Source: Candidatus Aminicenantota bacterium
GTDB taxonomy: Bacteria > Acidobacteriota > Aminicenantia > UBA2199
NCBI GenBank assembly: GCA_020355945.1
Contig: CP070627.1
Span: 1,597,410 to 1,604,388, forward strand
Direction: 5' to 3'
DNA: 6,979 nt
Under the pieces are notes generated by a model. That model saw nothing but the letters and a program-made list of their open reading frames with translations. It ran no database searches and was not told the origin of the DNA. Position numbers and translations under genes: made by a program. Shown piece by piece: positions 4,930 through 6,979 of the stretch; the first letter of the stretch is position 1, and each line of letters opens with the position of its first letter.

Positions 4930-5772
4930 ATGAAGATGAAAAAACCGAAAACCCTGGTTGCTTTTTCTATTCTTGTGTGTTTTTTTATTTTTTCGTGGGT
5001 TTTTGCAGAAAACGAAGTAGAAGAAACAAAAAATCAAACGTCTGAATCCGAAATGACAAAACCATCGCTTGCTGAAATCGATGAACTTATGGTGGAGAAA
5101 ACAGTTGAGAATAGCCAAAAAGCAATCAAAGGCTATGAACTACTATTAAAAGATGACCCCGGCAACTATGAAATACTTTATAAACTTGCAAAGGCTTATA
5201 TAACCATAATAGATATTAAAACCTCGGCTCTTATCGTAGAAAAAGATGAATATAAGCCAATACTTAAAAAATTGGGTAAAATTGCCAATGATTATGCAAA
5301 AAGAGCTTATGAATCAAATCCTAAAGATATAGAAGTAGTCTCTGCATATTTGGTTTCATATGGATATTATTCAGCAAGTTTTGGAATTTTTAAAGCCATT
5401 TTTAAAGGAGCTGCTGGTCGTTACAAAAAGCTGTGTAATGAGATTATTGAAATTGATGAGACCCATCTGGGAGCTTTAGGGTATCGGTTGCTGGGAAAGC
5501 TCTACCATGTTGCACCCTGGCCAGTGGGAAGTAAGAAAAAGGCATTGAAATTTTTTAAAAAGGCGGTTGAAACCGACAACACGTTACTATATTCTCATTA
5601 TTACATCGGCTTAATTTATTTTAATCAAAAGAAATATGACCTTGCAGAAGATGAATTTAGGTTTGTCCTGGAAAATGATGCCAACATCCATGAGAAACAT
5701 TTTGTCGACGCTTATAAAAGAGAAGCGGGTAATTATTTGACGAAAATTTCTAAAAAGAAGCGAAAAAAATAG
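4930..5772 (+). CDS. Secreted TPR-repeat protein
   Basis: The 280-residue product starts with a clear Sec signal peptide: MKMKKPK, hydrophobic core 9-24, likely cleavage after VFA at 24-26. An acidic linker (27-50) follows. The rest is helical with TPR-like pairs: about 64-92 (AIKGYELLLKDDPGNYEILY...), about 118-150 (YAKRAYESNPKDIEVV...), about 166-195 around the third helical pair, and the best one at 204-250 (ALKFFKKAVETDNTLLYSHY..., then a helix to DEFRFVLENDAN). The segment LLGKLYHVAPWPVGSKKKAL resembles periplasmic TPR proteins of the TatT (TRAP-associated) kind, but no TRAP transporter genes are in view. It ends in a very basic KKKRKK tail. AAGGAG at 4918-4923, six bases before ATG, supports the start. 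It is likely a periplasmic scaffold for protein contacts; partners are unknown. Codon use is AT-rich. Confidence 0.85.
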   Translation: MKMKKPKTLVAFSILVCFFIFSWVFAENEVEETKNQTSESEMTKPSLAEIDELMVEKTVENSQKAIKGYELLLKDDPGNYEILYKLAKAYITIIDIKTSALIVEKDEYKPILKKLGKIANDYAKRAYESNPKDIEVVSAYLVSYGYYSASFGIFKAIFKGAAGRYKKLCNEIIEIDETHLGALGYRLLGKLYHVAPWPVGSKKKALKFFKKAVETDNTLLYSHYYIGLIYFNQKKYDLAEDEFRFVLENDANIHEKHFVDAYKREAGNYLTKISKKKRKK

Positions 5773-5968
5773 AAGAAATTGATAAAAAGTGACAGGCAAA
5801 AAATCCTTTAAGAAATGCCTCCAGGCTGAAATAAAGTCGCAATTCTCATTGGACACACCCCGTCCGCTGGGCGGCCCCACTATCTCTCAAGAGGGGGGCC
5901 TCTTCCATCCTGTATCCTGTAGATGGATGCGGCGGGGTGTATCCCCTGGGAACGACAACAGGATCGTT
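5773..5968. terminator. Structured spacer between convergent genes, possible bidirectional terminator
   Basis: ACACCCCG (5855-5862) and CGGGGTGT (5933-5940) pair over 70 bases. Inside lie CCGC-TGG-GCGG at about 5864-5874 and the stem AAGAGG-GGGG-CCTCTT at 5889-5904. A weak pair AGGCA/TGCCT (5794-5798 and 5816-5820) follows the TPR stop. None is followed by a clean T-run on either strand, so the terminator role is inferred from position between two genes that end facing each other. It may also be a dispersed GC-rich repeat. Confidence 0.35.
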
Positions 5969-6538
5969 TTACTTCGGGCAAACGTTGTCGATGCAGAACT
6001 CTTGCCCACCGATGCGGAAAGAATTGATATTGCCGGTCAATTTAATACTTCCCTGGCCGCCGCCAGTACAGCCCGCCCCGGTACAAACAAAATTGACGCC
6101 GCCGATAGGAGAGACGACGTTGTTGAAGTTCCCGACGTTCCTAAAGTCGCCGTTGACTTCGATATTGACGTTGCCTCCCCTCTCACTGAAGAGGAGAGTG
6201 AGACCCGCTTTGGGTCCGCCGAAGTCGAAAGCAAGGTTAACATTGTTAACCCTGATCTCCTGTCCCGAACCGCCGGCGCAATTTAGATTGATAACCTCCG
6301 CATTACCGTTGTTGGTCCAGATATTGTTGCTCCATTGAAATGCTTTAACCGTGATGGTGGCGCCCGAGTCTGTGAACGTATTTCCTACACTATACACCGT
6401 ACCTAACCCCGGGTCCTCGAAATCGACACAGCATCCACTGAACCAGATCATCCCGATAACCAACAGCGCCCACCCCCACCAGGGCTTACGAATCGAGCCA
6501 GGGGGGCGGAAAGATAGTTTTTTTTGTTTTTCAGCCAT
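5969..6538 (-). CDS. Putative exported lipoprotein, beta-rich, family of unknown function
   Basis: The 189-residue product has a basic N-terminus (1-19), a hydrophobic stretch at about 20-34 and a lipobox-like FSGC ending at Cys36, so lipid attachment at Cys36 is likely. The mature part begins CVDFEDPGLGTVYSVGNTF and ends with INSFRIGGQEFCIDNVC. This pattern (FEDL.LG..Y.VG..F near the start, GG.QG...L.G.INSF.IGGQE..ID.V at the end) recalls a family of hypothetical secreted proteins I have seen in cyanobacteria and other bacteria; its role is unknown to me. The body is glycine- and asparagine-rich and probably a beta sandwich. After Cys36 six cysteines remain (37, 87, 152, 157, 182, 187), enough for three disulfides. 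AAGGAGGA (complement of 6548-6555), nine bases before the ATG, fixes the start. The gene appears more GC-rich than the TPR gene next to it, which may mean separate ancestry. Confidence 0.8.
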   Translation of the reverse strand: MAEKQKKLSFRPPGSIRKPWWGWALLVIGMIWFSGCCVDFEDPGLGTVYSVGNTFTDSGATITVKAFQWSNNIWTNNGNAEVINLNCAGGSGQEIRVNNVNLAFDFGGPKAGLTLLFSERGGNVNIEVNGDFRNVGNFNNVVSPIGGVNFVCTGAGCTGGGQGSIKLTGNINSFRIGGQEFCIDNVCPK

Positions 6539-6589
6539 TTTTCTTTATCCTCCTTTTTTTGTTTCTCGTTCTCATATTACATATTTTAA

Positions 6590-6606
6590 TGCAATTTATA
6601 TGCCAA
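6590..6606 (-). promoter_or_regulatory. Sigma-54 like -24/-12 element upstream of the lipoprotein gene
   Basis: On the minus strand the sequence is TTGGCATATAAATTGCA. It fits the sigma-54 form YTGGCACGRNNNTTGCW at the key GG and GC, which are separated by the required 10 bases; mismatches are at the C, G and R after TGGCA. Transcription would start near 6578, about 40 bases before the ATG. A sigma-70 reading overlaps it: TTGCAA (6607-6612) and TAAAAT (6583-6588), 18 bases apart. Sequence alone cannot choose between them. Confidence 0.45.
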
Positions 6607-6979
6607 TTGCAATTTTTTAATGACAGGAAATACAATAAGAATAACGTAACGCCTTTTCATAAGCGGTTATTGAGGCATGGATCACGGGTTAAAATTTTCA
6701 TTATTTTTTTAAAAAAAGCTCTCCTGAAATTAAATATCCGGGAAGATGCGTCATCTTTTTGTGACGCTCCCTTGAAGAGCTCTTATAACGGGCATTTTAG
6801 CGTCATTTTTTTATGACGCTATCGTCATCTTTTTGTGACGCAAAATTCAGGGAGATTCAGGGGACAGGCAAGAATGTCAATAATCATTAAGCCGTCAAAT
6901 CTTGCCAAAAAATGGCAAGAAATAAAATTACAAATCACAAAATACAAATTACAAACAAATTCCAAATTACAATGTCCGA
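6607..6979. other. Gene-free region at the right end
   Basis: No supported gene lies here. Apart from the three GCGTCA inverted repeats, it holds a 14-base T7A7 tract at 6704-6717, the palindrome AAGAGCTCTT at 6775-6784, a 7-bp hairpin CTTGCCA-AAAAA-TGGCAAG at 6901-6919, and a degenerate A-rich tandem repeat from about 6924 to 6973 built on units such as TTACAAA, TCACAAAA and TACAAA. Confidence 0.5.
6748..6841. repeat. Three copies of inverted repeat GCGTCA-N8-TGACGC
   Basis: Copies lie at 6748-6767, 6800-6819 and 6822-6841 (the third begins TCGTCA). Each has two 6-base arms around an 8-base T-rich centre: TCTTTTTG, TTTTTTTA and TCTTTTTG. The second copy pairs two bases farther on the inner and outer sides. 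Start-to-start distances of 52 and 22 bases are near five and two turns of DNA. They lie upstream of the minus-strand lipoprotein gene, about 170-265 bases before its predicted transcript start. They could be operator or activator sites, or RNA hairpins of a repeat family. Confidence 0.75.

Noticed and set aside
5789..6338. Two plus-strand genes of 165 and 133 codons
   Set aside because: They are antisense to the lipoprotein gene, whose ribosome binding site, signal sequence and family pattern are convincing. They lack start signals.
6901..6919. Intrinsic terminator CTTGCCA-AAAAA-TGGCAAG
   Set aside because: The stem is good, but no T-run follows on either strand and no gene ends close by.

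Overview
This 7-kb bacterial window looks like a loosely packed, repeat-rich accessory stretch from a Gram-negative-type organism with signal peptides and a probable lipoprotein. Six protein genes are clear, and intergenic DNA full of inverted and tandem repeats separates them. The style (low-GC genes, long repeat-filled spacers, translatable palindromic blocks) reminds me of Candidatus Aminicenantes or large-genome Desulfobacterota. That is an impression; no marker gene in the window settles the phylum.

Layout. (1) A near-consensus promoter (104-132) precedes a possible 45-48 codon small ORF. Two overlapping plus-strand genes follow: a single-pass membrane protein with a 17-residue tandem repeat (281-1015) and a secreted phosphodiester-glycosidase (NAGPA/DUF2233) family protein (1002-1820). 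(2) A minus-strand orphan YgiT/MqsA-type zinc-finger protein (1934-2236) points toward them. (3) About 1.36 kb without an intact gene (2237-3595) holds a hairpin-rich block, inverted arrays of an ATTCCA-type 8-mer, five tandem 62-bp units each centred on a short hairpin, a GC-rich hairpin, and a minus-strand C-terminal remnant of a homocysteine S-methyltransferase. (4) metF (3596-4474), encoding 5,10-methylenetetrahydrofolate reductase, has a strong promoter and ribosome binding site. (5) Between metF and the next gene lies a 132-bp non-coding element with perfect 16-bp terminal inverted repeats starting GTAA, flanked by an 8-bp (possibly 9-bp) direct repeat. These are the hallmarks of an IS66-family MITE. 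(6) A secreted TPR protein (4930-5772) converges, across a GC-rich structured spacer, with a minus-strand putative lipoprotein (5969-6538). The latter is preceded by a sigma-54-like -24/-12 element and, farther upstream, three copies of GCGTCA-N8-TGACGC.

How the parts relate. The first two genes are probably one transcript and both products act at or beyond the membrane. MetF makes the methyl donor that methionine synthesis needs, and the dead homocysteine methyltransferase next to it suggests the locus once held two divergent genes of one-carbon/methionine metabolism. The zinc-finger, TPR and lipoprotein genes look like independent units.

The most interesting items are the IS66-like MITE with its target duplication, the homocysteine methyltransferase remnant beside metF, the 62-bp array with a compensated stem change, and the possible sigma-54 promoter with three phased upstream inverted repeats. 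I see no CRISPR array, rRNA, tRNA or complete new multi-gene defence system.
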